A stretch of 64,000 nucleotides of DNA from Oxalobacteraceae bacterium (GCA_013284265.1 JABTBR010000020.1:49047-113046), one strand, 5' to 3'. Positions 16,724 to 26,319 are shown, counted from the stretch's first letter. Program-made: numbers and translations. Notes: generated by a model from the sequence alone, not told the origin.

Positions 16724-17814
16724 AGCGCGCCATGACACTCCAGCGCCCACTCCACATGCTCGCGCACCAGCTCCGACGGATGCTCGCGCCGCGCCAGCAG
16801 CGCCGCCACAATCTGCGCATCCCCGCGCGCCCCGGCCGCCGCCGCATTCCCCAGCCCGACCGCCAGATTGCGCAGCCAGCTCTGATGCCCGATGCGCCGG
16901 ATCGGGCTGCCCTCCATCTTGCGATTAAACTCGTCCTCCGTCCAGCCAAACAGCGCCACCATCGACGCGCTACCCAGCCCATGGCGCTCGTCAAAGTCCG
17001 GCAGCACCGCGCGCTGGGCGAACTTATTCCACGGACAGACGGTCTGGCAATCGTCACAGCCGTACACCCGGTTACCGATCAGCGCCCGCATCTCCAGCGG
17101 AATCGCCGTCTTCAGCTCTATCGTCAGATAGGAAATACAGCGGCGCGCATCGAGCCGTCCCGGTCCCAGGATCGCCTGGGTCGGACAGGCCGTGATGCAG
17201 GCGCTGCAGCCGCCGCAGTGCGCGCCGGTGGGCGGATCGACCGGCAGCGGCAAGTCCACCAGGATCTCGCCCATGAAAAACATCGACCCGGCCGTGCGGC
17301 TCAGCAGCAAGGTATGCTTGCCGCGCCAGCCCAGCCCGGCCTTTTCCGCCAGCGGCAATTCCATCACCGGCGCCGAGTCGGTAAACACCCGGTAGCCGAA
17401 CTCCCCGGTCTCGGCGCGGATGCGGTCGGCCAGCTGCTGCAGGCGCGCGCGCAGCACCTTGTGATAGTCGCGTCCCCGCGCATACACCGAAATGACGGCC
17501 GCGCCCGGGTCGGCCAGCCGGGCCGCCTCGCCGGCGCGCCAATCGTCCGGCGTGGCCTGCGGCAGATAATCCATGCGCGCGCTGATGACCCGCACCGTGC
17601 CCGGCACCAGCTCATCCGGACGGGCCCGTTTCATGCCGTGCGCGGCCATATACTCCATCTCGCCATGCATGCCCGCGTCCAGCCAGGCCTGCAGGCCCGC
17701 CTCGGCCGCGGACAGGTCGATATCGGTGATGCGCACTTCGGCGAAGCCCACTTCCCGCCCCCATTGTTTGATGCGGGTGGCAAGTTCGGCTAAATTGGAT
17801 ACGGACAGGGACAT
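16717..17814 (-). CDS. queG: Epoxyqueuosine reductase QueG
   Basis: This 365-residue enzyme performs the last step of queuosine synthesis in tRNA: reductive removal of the epoxide of epoxyqueuosine using a cobalamin cofactor and two [4Fe-4S] clusters. The cluster ligands are seen as CGGCSACITACP (Cys200, 203, 206, 210) and CDDCQTVCP (Cys253, 256, 260), with Cys226 near. The likely catalytic Asp146 sits in DSAPVMELPLAEKAGLGW. It is divergent from tsaE with 80 bp between. The stop codon lies within a truncated copy of the intergenic repeat, so its C-terminus may have been set by that insertion. Confidence 0.95.
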   Translation of the reverse strand: MSLSVSNLAELATRIKQWGREVGFAEVRITDIDLSAAEAGLQAWLDAGMHGEMEYMAAHGMKRARPDELVPGTVRVISARMDYLPQATPDDWRAGEAARLADPGAAVISVYARGRDYHKVLRARLQQLADRIRAETGEFGYRVFTDSAPVMELPLAEKAGLGWRGKHTLLLSRTAGSMFFMGEILVDLPLPVDPPTGAHCGGCSACITACPTQAILGPGRLDARRCISYLTIELKTAIPLEMRALIGNRVYGCDDCQTVCPWNKFAQRAVLPDFDERHGLGSASMVALFGWTEDEFNRKMEGSPIRRIGHQSWLRNLAVGLGNAAAAGARGDAQIVAALLARREHPSELVREHVEWALECHGALA

Positions 17815-17894
17815 TGGCGTGGACAGGCGGTTACAATGCAGGCAGGCGGGCCAGCGCGGCCCAGACCAAGAGAAATCAGATCACATTCTATTCG

Positions 17895-18380
17895 ATGCCG
17901 CATTTTACAGCCCACCTTCACGACGAAGCCGCCACCGCCGCCCTGGGTTCCGCCCTCGCGCGCGCCATCGCGCCCGGCCTGGCGATCTACCTGCATGGCG
18001 ACCTTGGCGCCGGCAAGACCGCGCTCACGCGCGCCCTGCTGCATGCCGCCGGCCACGTCGGCAACGTCAAAAGCCCCACCTACACGCTGTCGGAGCCGTA
18101 CAGCATCACCCTGAACGGCGAGGCCGTCAGCGTGATCCACTTCGACCTGTACCGCATGGGCAGCCCGGAGGAGTTTCTCGATGCCGGCTTCCGCGAAGAC
18201 TTCAACGGCCATAACATCTGCATCGTCGAATGGCCCGAAAAAGCCGACCCGGTATTGCCCCCGCCCGACCTGAATCTGTTCCTGTCGGTGGAAGGTGTGG
18301 GACGTCATGTAGAATTGCAGGCGACCACCCCCTTGGGAATCGCATGCCTCGAACGCCTCAAATTCGCCCCGAACCTGTGA
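17895..18380 (+). CDS. tsaE: tRNA threonylcarbamoyladenosine biosynthesis ATPase TsaE
   Basis: The 161-residue protein is the ATPase that, with TsaB and TsaD, makes t6A at position 37 of ANN-decoding tRNAs. It shows the Walker A motif HGDLGAGKTALTR (Lys41), the switch-like segment VKSPTYTLSEPY and the Walker B-like FDLYRM with a following EEFLDAGF, all typical of TsaE. I start it at ATG 17895; an upstream in-frame frame to 17814 gives an unlike leader. A TACAAT hexamer at 17832 may be its -10 box. It overlaps the amidase gene by 37 bp, an arrangement common in Betaproteobacteria. Confidence 0.94.
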   Translation: MPHFTAHLHDEAATAALGSALARAIAPGLAIYLHGDLGAGKTALTRALLHAAGHVGNVKSPTYTLSEPYSITLNGEAVSVIHFDLYRMGSPEEFLDAGFREDFNGHNICIVEWPEKADPVLPPPDLNLFLSVEGVGRHVELQATTPLGIACLERLKFAPNL

Positions 18381-19951
18381 ACCAGCGCCCCCGCTCAATG
18401 ACCCGCCGCACCGTGCTCAAGGCCGGCGGTACCCTGCTGCTGTCGGTGCTGTCGCCGCTGCCCGCGAGCGCCGCCCAGATTCTGGCCGTGCGCGTATGGC
18501 CGGCCGACGACTACACCCGCGTCACGCTGGAAAACGACGCCATCCTCAAAACCACCCATTTCGTCGTCAAGGACCCGGAACGGCTGGTGGTCGACATCGA
18601 AGGCCTGGAACTGAACCCCACGCTGAAAAGCCTGGTCGCCAAGATCCAGTCGAACGACCCGTACATCAAGCAGGTACGCGTGGGCCAGAACCGGCCCAAC
18701 GTGGTGCGGCTGGTGTTCGACCTGAAGGAAGAGATCAAGCCGCAGGTGTTCACGCTGGCTCCGGCCGGCGCCTACAAGCACCGCCTGATCTTCGACCTGT
18801 ATCCCGTGAAAGCGCTTGATCCAATCGCGGCGATGATTGAAAAAGGCGAATGGTCGGGCGATGCCAGCGGCGCCGCCAAGCCGCCCGTGGCCGCTGCCAA
18901 GCCGGAACTGATCGTTCCACGCCTGCCCGATGGCGGCCTGCCCGAGCTGCCCAAGATGGATATCGCCGGCGCGGGCAAGCACGATGCCAGGCCGGATTCG
19001 AAAGCCGATGCCAAGGCCGATGCCAAAGGCGACGGCAAGGCGGACGCGAAGGCGGATGCGAAGGCGGATGCGAAAGCCGACGCCCGCGCCGACCTCAAAA
19101 GCGACGGCAAGGCCGATGGCAAGAGCGAAGGTAAAGCCGACCCGCGCGCCGACGCAAAGGCCGAGGCCAGGGCGGAAGCCAAAACCGACAACCGCGCCGA
19201 CGCCAGGGCGGAAGCCAAAGCACCGGCAGGCCAGAAGGTCACGCGCATGATCACCATCGCGCTCGACCCCGGCCACGGCGGCGAAGATCCCGGCGCCTCC
19301 GGCAAGAACGGCAGCCGCGAGAAGGACATCGTGCTGGCCATCGCCAAGCGCCTCAAGGGCAAGATCGAAGAACATCCGAATATGCGCGTCATGCTCACCC
19401 GCGACGGCGACTACTTCGTCCCGCTGGGCACCCGCGTGGAAAAAGCGCGCAAGGTGCAGGCCGACCTGTTCGTCTCCATCCATGCCGACGCCTTCGTGGA
19501 ACCGAGCGCGCGCGGCTCCTCGGTGTTTGTTCTGTCGGAAAAAGGCGCCAGCTCCAGCGCGGCGCGCTGGCTGGCCACCAAGGAGAATCAGGCCGACACC
19601 ATCGGCGGCGTGAATGTGAAGACTCACGACCGCCAGCTTGCCAGCGTGCTGTTCGACCTGTCGACCACGGCCCAGATCAACGACAGCCTGAAGCTGGGCA
19701 AGGCCGTGCTGGGCGAAATCGGCGGCATTAACCGCCTGCACAAAGGCTCGGTCGAGCAAGCCGGCTTCGCGGTGCTGAAGGCGCCGGATATTCCGTCGAT
19801 CCTGATCGAGACCGCCTTCATCTCCAATCCGGAAGAAGAAGCCAAGCTGCTCGACAACGGCTACCAGGACCAGATCGCGGACGCCATCGTCAAGGGTATC
19901 CGCCGCTACTTCGCCAAGAACCCGCCGCTGGCCAAGAACCGCCTGACTTGA
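18344..19951 (+). CDS. amiC: N-acetylmuramoyl-L-alanine amidase AmiC with a long KADA linker
   Basis: This 535-residue periplasmic amidase cleaves the peptide from glycan strands during septum splitting. It has a twin-arginine signal (MTRRTVLKAGG followed by a hydrophobic run, cleavage after ASA), an AMIN domain (about 45-150) for septal targeting, and an Amidase_3 zinc domain (about 315-530) with LDPGHGGEDPGA (Zn His), the Glu of REKDIVLAIA, SIHADAF and the final catalytic Glu in LIETAFISN. Between AMIN and amidase lies a 90-residue Lys/Ala/Asp repeat linker. I start at ATG 18344 inside tsaE; ATG 18398 also keeps the Tat signal but has no ribosome binding site. Regulation in such enzymes is by EnvC/NlpD-type partners, not seen here. 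Confidence 0.92.
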   Translation: MPRTPQIRPEPVNQRPRSMTRRTVLKAGGTLLLSVLSPLPASAAQILAVRVWPADDYTRVTLENDAILKTTHFVVKDPERLVVDIEGLELNPTLKSLVAKIQSNDPYIKQVRVGQNRPNVVRLVFDLKEEIKPQVFTLAPAGAYKHRLIFDLYPVKALDPIAAMIEKGEWSGDASGAAKPPVAAAKPELIVPRLPDGGLPELPKMDIAGAGKHDARPDSKADAKADAKGDGKADAKADAKADAKADARADLKSDGKADGKSEGKADPRADAKAEARAEAKTDNRADARAEAKAPAGQKVTRMITIALDPGHGGEDPGASGKNGSREKDIVLAIAKRLKGKIEEHPNMRVMLTRDGDYFVPLGTRVEKARKVQADLFVSIHADAFVEPSARGSSVFVLSEKGASSSAARWLATKENQADTIGGVNVKTHDRQLASVLFDLSTTAQINDSLKLGKAVLGEIGGINRLHKGSVEQAGFAVLKAPDIPSILIETAFISNPEEEAKLLDNGYQDQIADAIVKGIRRYFAKNPPLAKNRLT

Positions 19952-19983
19952 TGCATTTTACTCAGCGGGCCGCGGGCAGTCGC

Positions 19984-20091
19984 TAAAACCCACGGCAAAG
20001 AGCCGGGGGCCTGTCCCATCGGGACAGGCGGGGCGTAGCCCCTCCCCGGACCCTGGGGTCAGACCCCAGGGTTACGCCTTGGGTTCTAAAA
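19984..20091. repeat. Palindromic intergenic repeat, locus 4 (long form)
   Basis: A long-form element runs from TAAAACCCACGGCAAAG to TTACGCCTTGGGTTCTAAAA, with inner hairpins CCTGTCCC/GGGACAGG, GGGGCGTAGCCCC and CCTGGGGTCAGACCCCAGG. It is preceded by GCGGGCCGCGGGC. It lies between two same-strand genes (amiC and the mutarotase). Confidence 0.87.
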
Positions 20092-20138
20092 ACCGCAGCG
20101 GCATCTTCATATCCCATTTTTCTACAGGAAAACTCACC

Positions 20139-20978
20139 ATGTCCGTAGTAACACCGACCGAATTCGGCCAACTTCCCGCGCTGCGCATCAGCGCCCCCGA
20201 TGGTGCCCAGGCGACGGTGTCGCTGTTTGGCGGCCACCTGCTGTCGTGGAAAAGCGCCGATGGCCAGGAGCGCCTGTTCTGCAGCCGCCAGTCCGCCCTC
20301 GACGGCAGCAAGGCGATCCGCGGCGGCGTGCCGGTCATCTTCCCGCAATTTAATACCCGCGGCGCCGGCAGCCGCCACGGCTTCGCCCGCACCAGCACCT
20401 GGCGCGCCGGCGCCAATGGCCTCGATGGCGCCAGCGCCTGGGCCGAATTCGAACTGAACCGCGACGATCTGGACGCGGCAACGGCGGCGGCCTGGCCGCA
20501 TCCCTTCACGCTGCGGCTGCGCTTCGCGCTGAGCGGCGCCAGCCTGGACATGACGATGACGGTGCACAACACCGGCGCCCAGGACTTCCCCTTCGGCCTA
20601 GCCCTGCACACCTACTTCAATGTCGGCCAGCTGGACCAGGCCGTCATCGGCGGCCTGCGTAACGTGGCCTACACCGACCACCTGAACCACGCGCAGCAGC
20701 AGGCCGAGGCCGAACTGCGCTTCACCGAAAAGCTCGACCGCCTGTACCAGGCACCAGAAACCCTGACCCTGCAAACGACCGCCGGCACGCTGCAATTGCA
20801 GCAGCAAGGCTTTGCCGACTGGGTCATCTGGAATCCGGGCGCGGCCGACGCCGCCGCGCTGGCCGATATGGCCGATGAGGAGTATCGGGATTTCGTCTGC
20901 ATCGAACCGGCCATCGCCAACCAGCGGCCGCTGGCCGCCGGGGCCCAATGGGTGGGCCGCCACAGCATCCAGGCTTAA
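20139..20978 (+). CDS. D-hexose-6-phosphate mutarotase (YeaD family)
   Basis: This 279-residue aldose-1-epimerase-like protein is expected to interconvert alpha and beta anomers of glucose-6-phosphate or similar sugars. Family features include the opening LFGGHLLSWK, AIRGGVPVIFPQF (Arg and Pro-rich active-site strand), RHGFAR with the catalytic His, the ALHTYFNVG strand with a second His, and the late FVCIEPA segment with the catalytic Glu. The start is set by ATG 20139 with AGGAAAA upstream. It stands alone between an intergenic repeat and tandem terminators, so it is probably a single-gene unit. Confidence 0.87.
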   Translation: MSVVTPTEFGQLPALRISAPDGAQATVSLFGGHLLSWKSADGQERLFCSRQSALDGSKAIRGGVPVIFPQFNTRGAGSRHGFARTSTWRAGANGLDGASAWAEFELNRDDLDAATAAAWPHPFTLRLRFALSGASLDMTMTVHNTGAQDFPFGLALHTYFNVGQLDQAVIGGLRNVAYTDHLNHAQQQAEAELRFTEKLDRLYQAPETLTLQTTAGTLQLQQQGFADWVIWNPGAADAAALADMADEEYRDFVCIEPAIANQRPLAAGAQWVGRHSIQA

Positions 20979-20983
20979 CGTCA

Positions 20984-21050
20984 AACGCGGCCCGTCAAGG
21001 CCGCGTTGTTTGCCGCATCCGGCCCGCCTTGCATGGCGGGCCGTTTTATT
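20984..21050 (+). terminator. Tandem terminator hairpins after the mutarotase gene
   Basis: The first hairpin, AACGCGGCC/GGCCGCGTT (20984-21007), is followed by GTTTG. The second, GGCCCGCC/GGCGGGCC (21021-21042), is followed by GTTTTATT. Both read in the plus direction, ending the mutarotase transcript before the convergent carbonic anhydrase gene. Confidence 0.75.
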
Positions 21051-21056
21051 GCGGGC

Positions 21057-22112
21057 TTAGTTCGACTCTTTGATCATCCGTCCCGATCCTGGCTGGATAG
21101 GACGCGAGTTCATCGGATACAGGCGGCTGAACAGCGCCATCTGCGCCGGCGAAGCCTGCACCGGCTCCTTCATCACCAGCCACAGCACGCCCTCGCTGCA
21201 GGGCGGCGTGGTCAGCGAGCCCATATAGGTGAAGTAGTCGCGCCGCTGCGGAATCATCTCCATCGGATCGAGCACGATCGATGGCGCCATCGTTTCCAGC
21301 TTTTCCAGCGGCAGATTGTTCCACACCGTCTGTATCGTATTTTGCGGCTTGCCGCGCTCCAGCATCAGCGCCACCACCGCCAGATTGCCCTGGCCATCCT
21401 TGTGCACCAGGTGCACCACCATCTCATAGCCCTTGCCGTTGATGCGCTCTTCGGATGGACGATGGAAGTGGAACTGGATCAGCTCATACATGCGGTTCTG
21501 CACCGTGATGAAATTACCGCCGCTCAGCTGCACCTGCACCGTGTGGCCGTTGTCGGTCACGTTGAAGGAGGACGGCTTGTAATCGAAGGTGATCTGCTCC
21601 AGCTCCACCTTCATGCCGTCGCGGATATCGATCGGCGACTGGCGGTTGCCCATGCTGCACTTGGCCCAGTCGGGATTGATGCGGCCCCAGTTGGCCGGGC
21701 CGGTCTCGCCCTCGTAGGACCAGTGATTGCTGCGGAACTGCACCACCGGCGGCGGCGTGGCGGCGGCCACGGCGGCGGCCTTCTTGGCCTTGGCCTGCTG
21801 GGCTACCCGCGCGGCCTGGTTGGCGCGCATGATGGCCAGGCGGGCCGCGATCTTGGCCGACAACTCGGCCTCGGCCTGCTCCTCGCGCTCGCGCTCGGAC
21901 TTGGCGCTGGCGCGGCTGGCGGGTGCCGACGCTGAAGCCGCAGCCGATTCCGAGGCGGCCGCCGCGGATGGCTTGTTGATCTTGGTCTGCAGCGAAGGAC
22001 GGATGGAGGCGCCGGCAGGCGCGGTGGAAATCTTGGCGGGTGCAGGCGTTTCGCTCGCGTAAGCCGTCGCGGATACGAAGCAGCAGGCCATCAGGGCGAT
22101 CAAAGTGCGCAT
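21057..22112 (-). CDS. Alpha-type carbonic anhydrase with N-terminal coiled-coil extension
   Basis: This 351-residue protein hydrates CO2 in the periplasm. It has a signal peptide (1-19), then an unusual Ala/Ser/Glu/Gln-rich region (about 20-120, with a probable coiled coil at 70-112), then the alpha-carbonic anhydrase domain (about 125-350). Zinc ligands are His215 and His217 in QFHFHRPSE and His234 in VVHLVHKDG; QSPIDI and SLTTPPCSEGVLW are also conserved. The start ATG at 22112 begins the signal peptide; an earlier in-frame start at 22187 would spoil it. It stands alone between terminators and dedA. The extension may serve oligomerisation or wall attachment. Confidence 0.9.
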   Translation of the reverse strand: MRTLIALMACCFVSATAYASETPAPAKISTAPAGASIRPSLQTKINKPSAAAASESAAASASAPASRASAKSEREREEQAEAELSAKIAARLAIMRANQAARVAQQAKAKKAAAVAAATPPPVVQFRSNHWSYEGETGPANWGRINPDWAKCSMGNRQSPIDIRDGMKVELEQITFDYKPSSFNVTDNGHTVQVQLSGGNFITVQNRMYELIQFHFHRPSEERINGKGYEMVVHLVHKDGQGNLAVVALMLERGKPQNTIQTVWNNLPLEKLETMAPSIVLDPMEMIPQRRDYFTYMGSLTTPPCSEGVLWLVMKEPVQASPAQMALFSRLYPMNSRPIQPGSGRMIKESN

Positions 22113-22219
22113 GGGGATCCAGAAAGTAAAGGAATTACATACTGGTTTACGGATGCACTGAGGCAAAACTTGAGACGTGGCAGCCATCCACAGGAGAATA
22201 TATTGTCAATCCAGGCTGG

Positions 22220-22249
22220 CCGCGGCCGGGACAGGCGCCCCGGCCGCGG
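22220..22249. terminator. GC-rich hairpin between dedA and the carbonic anhydrase gene
   Basis: CCGCGGCCGGG/CCCGGCCGCGG forms a perfect 11-bp stem with an 8-nt loop, 14 nt after the dedA stop on the minus strand. No T run follows in either direction, so a Rho-independent role is doubtful, but it probably marks the dedA 3' end. Confidence 0.45.
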
Positions 22250-22263
22250 TATTGCGGTGTTTC

Positions 22264-22908
22264 TTAACGGCCCATCACGCGGCGCGACAGCTTCCACATG
22301 CCGCCCAGCGCCATCGGCACCACGGCAATGCCCACGCCGAACAGCACGATTTCGGTCAGGTGCTCACGGACGATCGTGATATTGCCGAAGAAGTAGCCGG
22401 CCGTGGTCAGCAGGACCACCCACAGCAGGGCGCCGGTGATGTTGTAGAGCTGGAAACGGGTATGTGTCATGTCCGACACGCCGGCCACGAAGGGAGCAAA
22501 GGTGCGCACCACCGGCACGAAACGCGCCAGGATGATGGTCTTGCCGCCATGTTTTTCGAAGAAATCATGGGTGCGGCGCAGCGCATCCTTGTTGATCCAG
22601 CGGTAATCATGGGTAAACACCCGTTGCCCGATCGCCTCGCCAATATGGTAATTCAGCGTATTGCCCAATACGGCGGCCGTCACCAGCAGGAACATCAGCA
22701 GCGGCAAATCCATCTTGCCCAGCGCGCACAGCGCGCCGGCGATGAACAGCAGCGTGTCGCCCGGGAAGAAGAACAGCACCACCAGACCGGTCTCGCAAAA
22801 GATGATCGCGAACAGCACGACGTAGACCAGCGTTCCGTATTGCGCAATCAGAATATCGAGTGTCTTGTCGACATGAAGAATCATGTCAAAAAATTGCATA
22901 AAATCCAT
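22264..22908 (-). CDS. DedA family membrane protein
   Basis: This 214-residue inner-membrane protein belongs to the DedA/SNARE-associated family, linked to lipid flipping and membrane-potential maintenance. Signs are the FCETGLVVLFFFPGDTLLFIAGALCA segment with re-entrant loop residues (Glu, Gly-Asp), the KHGGKTIILARFVPVVRTFAPFVAGVSDM motif with the conserved Arg residues, and hydrophobic helices to the C-terminus. The start ATG at 22908 is the only good one. It is divergent from the cyclophilin gene. Confidence 0.92.
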   Translation of the reverse strand: MDFMQFFDMILHVDKTLDILIAQYGTLVYVVLFAIIFCETGLVVLFFFPGDTLLFIAGALCALGKMDLPLLMFLLVTAAVLGNTLNYHIGEAIGQRVFTHDYRWINKDALRRTHDFFEKHGGKTIILARFVPVVRTFAPFVAGVSDMTHTRFQLYNITGALLWVVLLTTAGYFFGNITIVREHLTEIVLFGVGIAVVPMALGGMWKLSRRVMGR

Positions 22909-23109
22909 AGGGTTCCCATTGAGGTTGCGCCGGAATCATACACCACCGGGCAGATGCCGGGCCGGCTTCTGCCGACTATTTCGTATCGCAATCGAGAAAC
23001 ACAAGCGGCAATCCTGGCCCGTTTCCGAAGTTTTCAAATTATCCATGTTGCGATTACAATTCCTTGACCCCGCGCAGCAAACGGGAGCCATTCATCGAGG
23101 AGATCCCGG

Positions 23110-24081
23110 ATGTCTGTTTCAACCGTTCCACCCGCCCGGATTACCCATCCGGCGCTTGCCCTGGCACTGTCGTCCCTGGTGCTGTCCACCCTCGCCTGTG
23201 CACCCGCGCTGGCCGCTGGTCCGGCAGCCACGTCCAAGCCGGCGGCGGCCAAGCCCACCGTCAGCGACATCGTCAAAGCCGCCAAGCCGGCCGACTGGCG
23301 CCCGCTCGACCCGGCCAACACCTTGTATATGGAGCTGCCGGCCGGCCGCGTGGTGATCGAGCTGGCGCCCGCCTTCGCGCCGCACAACGTGGCCAACATC
23401 AAGGCCCTGGTGCAGGAGCAGTACTACGACGGCCTGGCCGTGCTGCGCTCGCAGGATAATTTCGTGGCCCAGTGGGGCGATCCGGACGAGAAGAACCCCA
23501 AGCCGATCAAGAACGCCAAGACCAAGGTGGCGGGCGAGTTCACCGTGCCGCTCTCCAAAAACCAGCACTTCACGCTGTTGCGCGACCGCGACGGCTACGC
23601 ACCCCAGGTCGGCCATGCGGACGGCTTCCCGGCCGCGCGCGACCCAAAGGCGGGCACCACCTGGCTGACCCACTGCTACGGCATGGTCGGCGTGGGCCGC
23701 GACAACGACAGCGACAGCGGCAATGGCGCCGAGCTGTATGCCGTCACCGGCCACGCGCCGCGCCAGCTGGACCGCAACATCACCGTGGTGGGCCGGGTCG
23801 TGTCCGGCATGCCGCTGCTGTCGTCGCTGCCGCGCGGCTCGGCCGCGATGGGTTTTTACGACCAGCCCGGCCAGGCCGTGCCGATCAAGTCGGTGCGGCT
23901 GGCGGCCGACGTGCCCGAGGCCGAGCGCAGCCACCTGGAAGTAATGCGCACCGACAGCGCCACCTACCAGCTGGCCGTGGAAGCCCAGCGCAACCGCGGC
24001 GGCCCGTGGAGCAAAGTCGCCGCCGGCTATATAGAACTGTGCAACGCCCCGATTCCGGTGCGCGACCTGGACAAGAAATAG
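23110..24081 (+). CDS. Exported cyclophilin-type peptidyl-prolyl isomerase
   Basis: At 323 residues this is a cyclophilin with a signal peptide (about 1-36, ending ALAAG) and therefore periplasmic. The cyclophilin core is visible from [33 protein letters not shown] through FVAQWGDPD to [14 protein letters not shown]. The usual catalytic Arg-Phe motif (FHRV) is changed to [15 protein letters not shown], a pattern seen in larger outlying cyclophilins. A long insert carries charged residues. The start is backed by GAGGAG. It may help fold outer-membrane or secreted proteins. An intergenic repeat follows, then mutL. Confidence 0.85.
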   Translation: MSVSTVPPARITHPALALALSSLVLSTLACAPALAAGPAATSKPAAAKPTVSDIVKAAKPADWRPLDPANTLYMELPAGRVVIELAPAFAPHNVANIKALVQEQYYDGLAVLRSQDNFVAQWGDPDEKNPKPIKNAKTKVAGEFTVPLSKNQHFTLLRDRDGYAPQVGHADGFPAARDPKAGTTWLTHCYGMVGVGRDNDSDSGNGAELYAVTGHAPRQLDRNITVVGRVVSGMPLLSSLPRGSAAMGFYDQPGQAVPIKSVRLAADVPEAERSHLEVMRTDSATYQLAVEAQRNRGGPWSKVAAGYIELCNAPIPVRDLDKK

Positions 24082-24143
24082 CATGCCGGCGGACGGCGGC
24101 GCACTTTTATAAGAAGTAGCACGCCCGCGGGCCGCCGGCTGTC

Positions 24144-24215
24144 TTAAAACCCACGGCAAAGAGCTGGGGTACGACCCGGCGGGTCGTACCCCGGGGTTAC
24201 GCCCTGGGTTTAAAA
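24144..24215. repeat. Palindromic intergenic repeat, locus 5 (short form)
   Basis: This short-form element has arms TTAAAACCCACGGC and GCCCTGGGTTTAAAA. Its inner hairpin GGGGTACGACCC/GGGTCGTACCCC replaces the usual TCTGA/TCAGA core with TACGA/TCGTA: compensatory changes that keep the stem. It is preceded by GCGGGCCGCCGGC and lies between the same-strand genes ppi and mutL. Confidence 0.87.
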
Positions 24216-24287
24216 TGCGCCGCCAGCCCCTCCCCTACACCAGCCATTTCCGGCCGATCCGCCCGCCCGACCCGGTATAATCCCCGC

Positions 24288-26312
24288 ATGAACGCGCCCG
24301 ACACCCAACCCCGCCCCCACCGTCCCATCCAGGCCCTGCCCGACCAGCTGATTTCCCAGATCGCCGCCGGCGAAGTGGTGGAACGGCCCTCCGCCGTGGT
24401 CAAGGAATTGCTGGAAAACGCGCTCGACTCGGGCGCCACCCAGATCACGGTGCGGCTGGAGGAAGGCGGCGTCAAACGCATCGCCATCACCGACAACGGC
24501 CGCGGCATCGCCCCGGAACAGCTGCCGCTGGCCCTGGCCCGCCACGCCACCTCCAAGATCGCCTCGCTGGACGACCTGGAAAACGTCGGCACCCTCGGCT
24601 TCCGTGGCGAGGCGCTGGCCTCGATCGCCTCGGTGGCCGCCGTCACCCTGACCTCGCGCACGGCCGACGCGGCCCACGCCTGGGAGATTGTCGGCTCGCA
24701 CAACGGCGCGGTGGCCCCATCGTCCGGCGCCCACGGCACCACGGTCGACGTGCAAGACCTGTACTTCAACACCCCGGCGCGGCGCAAATTCCTCAAGTCC
24801 GAGCAGACCGAATTCGGCCACTGCGCCGAAGTCGTGCGCCGCATCGCGCTGGCGCGGCCGGACGTGTCTTTTTCGCTCAGCCATAACGGCCGCACCATCG
24901 ACCACTGGAACATCAGCGAGATGGCCAAGCGCAGCGCCCACATCCTGGGCGAAGGTTTCGCCGAGGCGCGCCTGTCTATCGACGAACAGGCTGGCCCCTT
25001 GCGCATCCACGGCTACGCCGGCCTGCCGACCGCCTCCAAGGCGCGCGCCGACGGCCAGTTCTTCTACGTGAACGGCCGCTTCGTGCGCGACAAGCTGCTG
25101 GTGCACGCCGTCAAAGCCGCCTACCAGGACGTGCTGCATGGCGACCGCTTTCCTTCCTATGTGCTGGCGCTCGACCTCGACCCGGCGCTGGTGGACGTCA
25201 ACGTACACCCATCGAAGATTGAAGTGCGCTTCCGCGACAGCCGCGCGGTGCACCAGTTCGTGTTCCACGCCGTACAGCGCGCGCTGGCCACCACCTCGGC
25301 CACGGCACACGGCAGCGTCCCTTCGCCGCTGCCCGCCGCCGATACCCTGAACAGCAGCTCCAGCTGGAACCGCGAACAGCTGCAAACCACCTTCGGTTCG
25401 CTGCTCGCGCCTGACTACACGCCCACCTTCTCGCCCTCCCCGTTCGGACCGCGTCATGGCGGCACGGGCAGCGAAGGCGGCGTGGCGCAGAACATGGAGC
25501 GCTACGGCGCCCTGTTCAGCGGCGGCCAGTCCGGTGCCAACGAAGGCGGCTTTGGTGGCGCTGGTGGCTTTGGTGGCAGTGGTGGTGGTGGCGGTGGCGG
25601 TGGCGCCAGCGCCGCCAATGGCGGCATGGCCAGCAATATTGGCAGCGCCAGCACCAGCTATGGCATCCCGCAAGCGTCGCCCTATGTGGCCTCGGCCGCC
25701 GCGATGGCGCAGGAAGAATTCCCGCTCGGCTTCGCGCTGGCCCAGCTGCACGGCATCTACATCCTGGCCCAGAACAGCAAGGGCATGGTGCTGGTCGATA
25801 TGCACGCCGCGCACGAACGCATCCTCTACGAGCAGCTGAAAAACGCGCTGGACCAGCAGGTGTCCGGCCAGGAGATGCAGGTGCAGCCGCTGCTGATCCC
25901 CGTCACCTTCTACGCCGACGCGATCGAAGTTGGCACCGCGCAGGAGCATCAGGAAACCCTGCACTCGCTGGGCTTCGACATCGCCGCGCTCTCGCCCACC
26001 ACCTTGGCGGTGCGCTCGGTGCCAGTACTGCTGAAAAACGCCGACGCCCAGACGCTGGCGCGCGACGTGCTGCGCGACGTGCGCGAATATGGCGGCTCGC
26101 GCGTGCTGATCGAGCGCCGCAACGAACTGCTCGGCACCCTCGCCTGCCACACCGCCGTGCGCGCCAACCGCATGCTGTCGGTACAGGAAATGAACGCCCT
26201 GCTGCGCCAGATGGAATCGACCGAACGGGCCGACCAGTGCAATCATGGACGCCCGACCTGGGTGCAGGTAGAAATCAGCGCGCTCGACAAACTGTTCCTG
26301 CGCGGCCAGTAA
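24288..26312 (+). CDS. mutL: DNA mismatch repair protein MutL with nuclease-type motif and glycine-rich linker
   Basis: This 674-residue protein links MutS recognition to strand removal. The GHL ATPase domain (1-330) has [24 protein letters not shown] and [13 protein letters not shown] long flexible linker (about 335-475) includes a stretch almost entirely Gly (around residues 420-445). The C-terminal dimerisation domain carries [12 protein letters not shown] (Asp504, His506, Glu510, Glu515), ACH (Cys620, His621) and CNHGRP (Cys651, His653), which match the metal-binding nicking motif of endonuclease-type MutL rather than the E. coli type. It is followed after 7 nt by miaA, as in many proteobacteria. 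Confidence 0.95.
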   Translation: MNAPDTQPRPHRPIQALPDQLISQIAAGEVVERPSAVVKELLENALDSGATQITVRLEEGGVKRIAITDNGRGIAPEQLPLALARHATSKIASLDDLENVGTLGFRGEALASIASVAAVTLTSRTADAAHAWEIVGSHNGAVAPSSGAHGTTVDVQDLYFNTPARRKFLKSEQTEFGHCAEVVRRIALARPDVSFSLSHNGRTIDHWNISEMAKRSAHILGEGFAEARLSIDEQAGPLRIHGYAGLPTASKARADGQFFYVNGRFVRDKLLVHAVKAAYQDVLHGDRFPSYVLALDLDPALVDVNVHPSKIEVRFRDSRAVHQFVFHAVQRALATTSATAHGSVPSPLPAADTLNSSSSWNREQLQTTFGSLLAPDYTPTFSPSPFGPRHGGTGSEGGVAQNMERYGALFSGGQSGANEGGFGGAGGFGGSGGGGGGGGASAANGGMASNIGSASTSYGIPQASPYVASAAAMAQEEFPLGFALAQLHGIYILAQNSKGMVLVDMHAAHERILYEQLKNALDQQVSGQEMQVQPLLIPVTFYADAIEVGTAQEHQETLHSLGFDIAALSPTTLAVRSVPVLLKNADAQTLARDVLRDVREYGGSRVLIERRNELLGTLACHTAVRANRMLSVQEMNALLRQMESTERADQCNHGRPTWVQVEISALDKLFLRGQ

Positions 26313-26319
26313 GATCATC

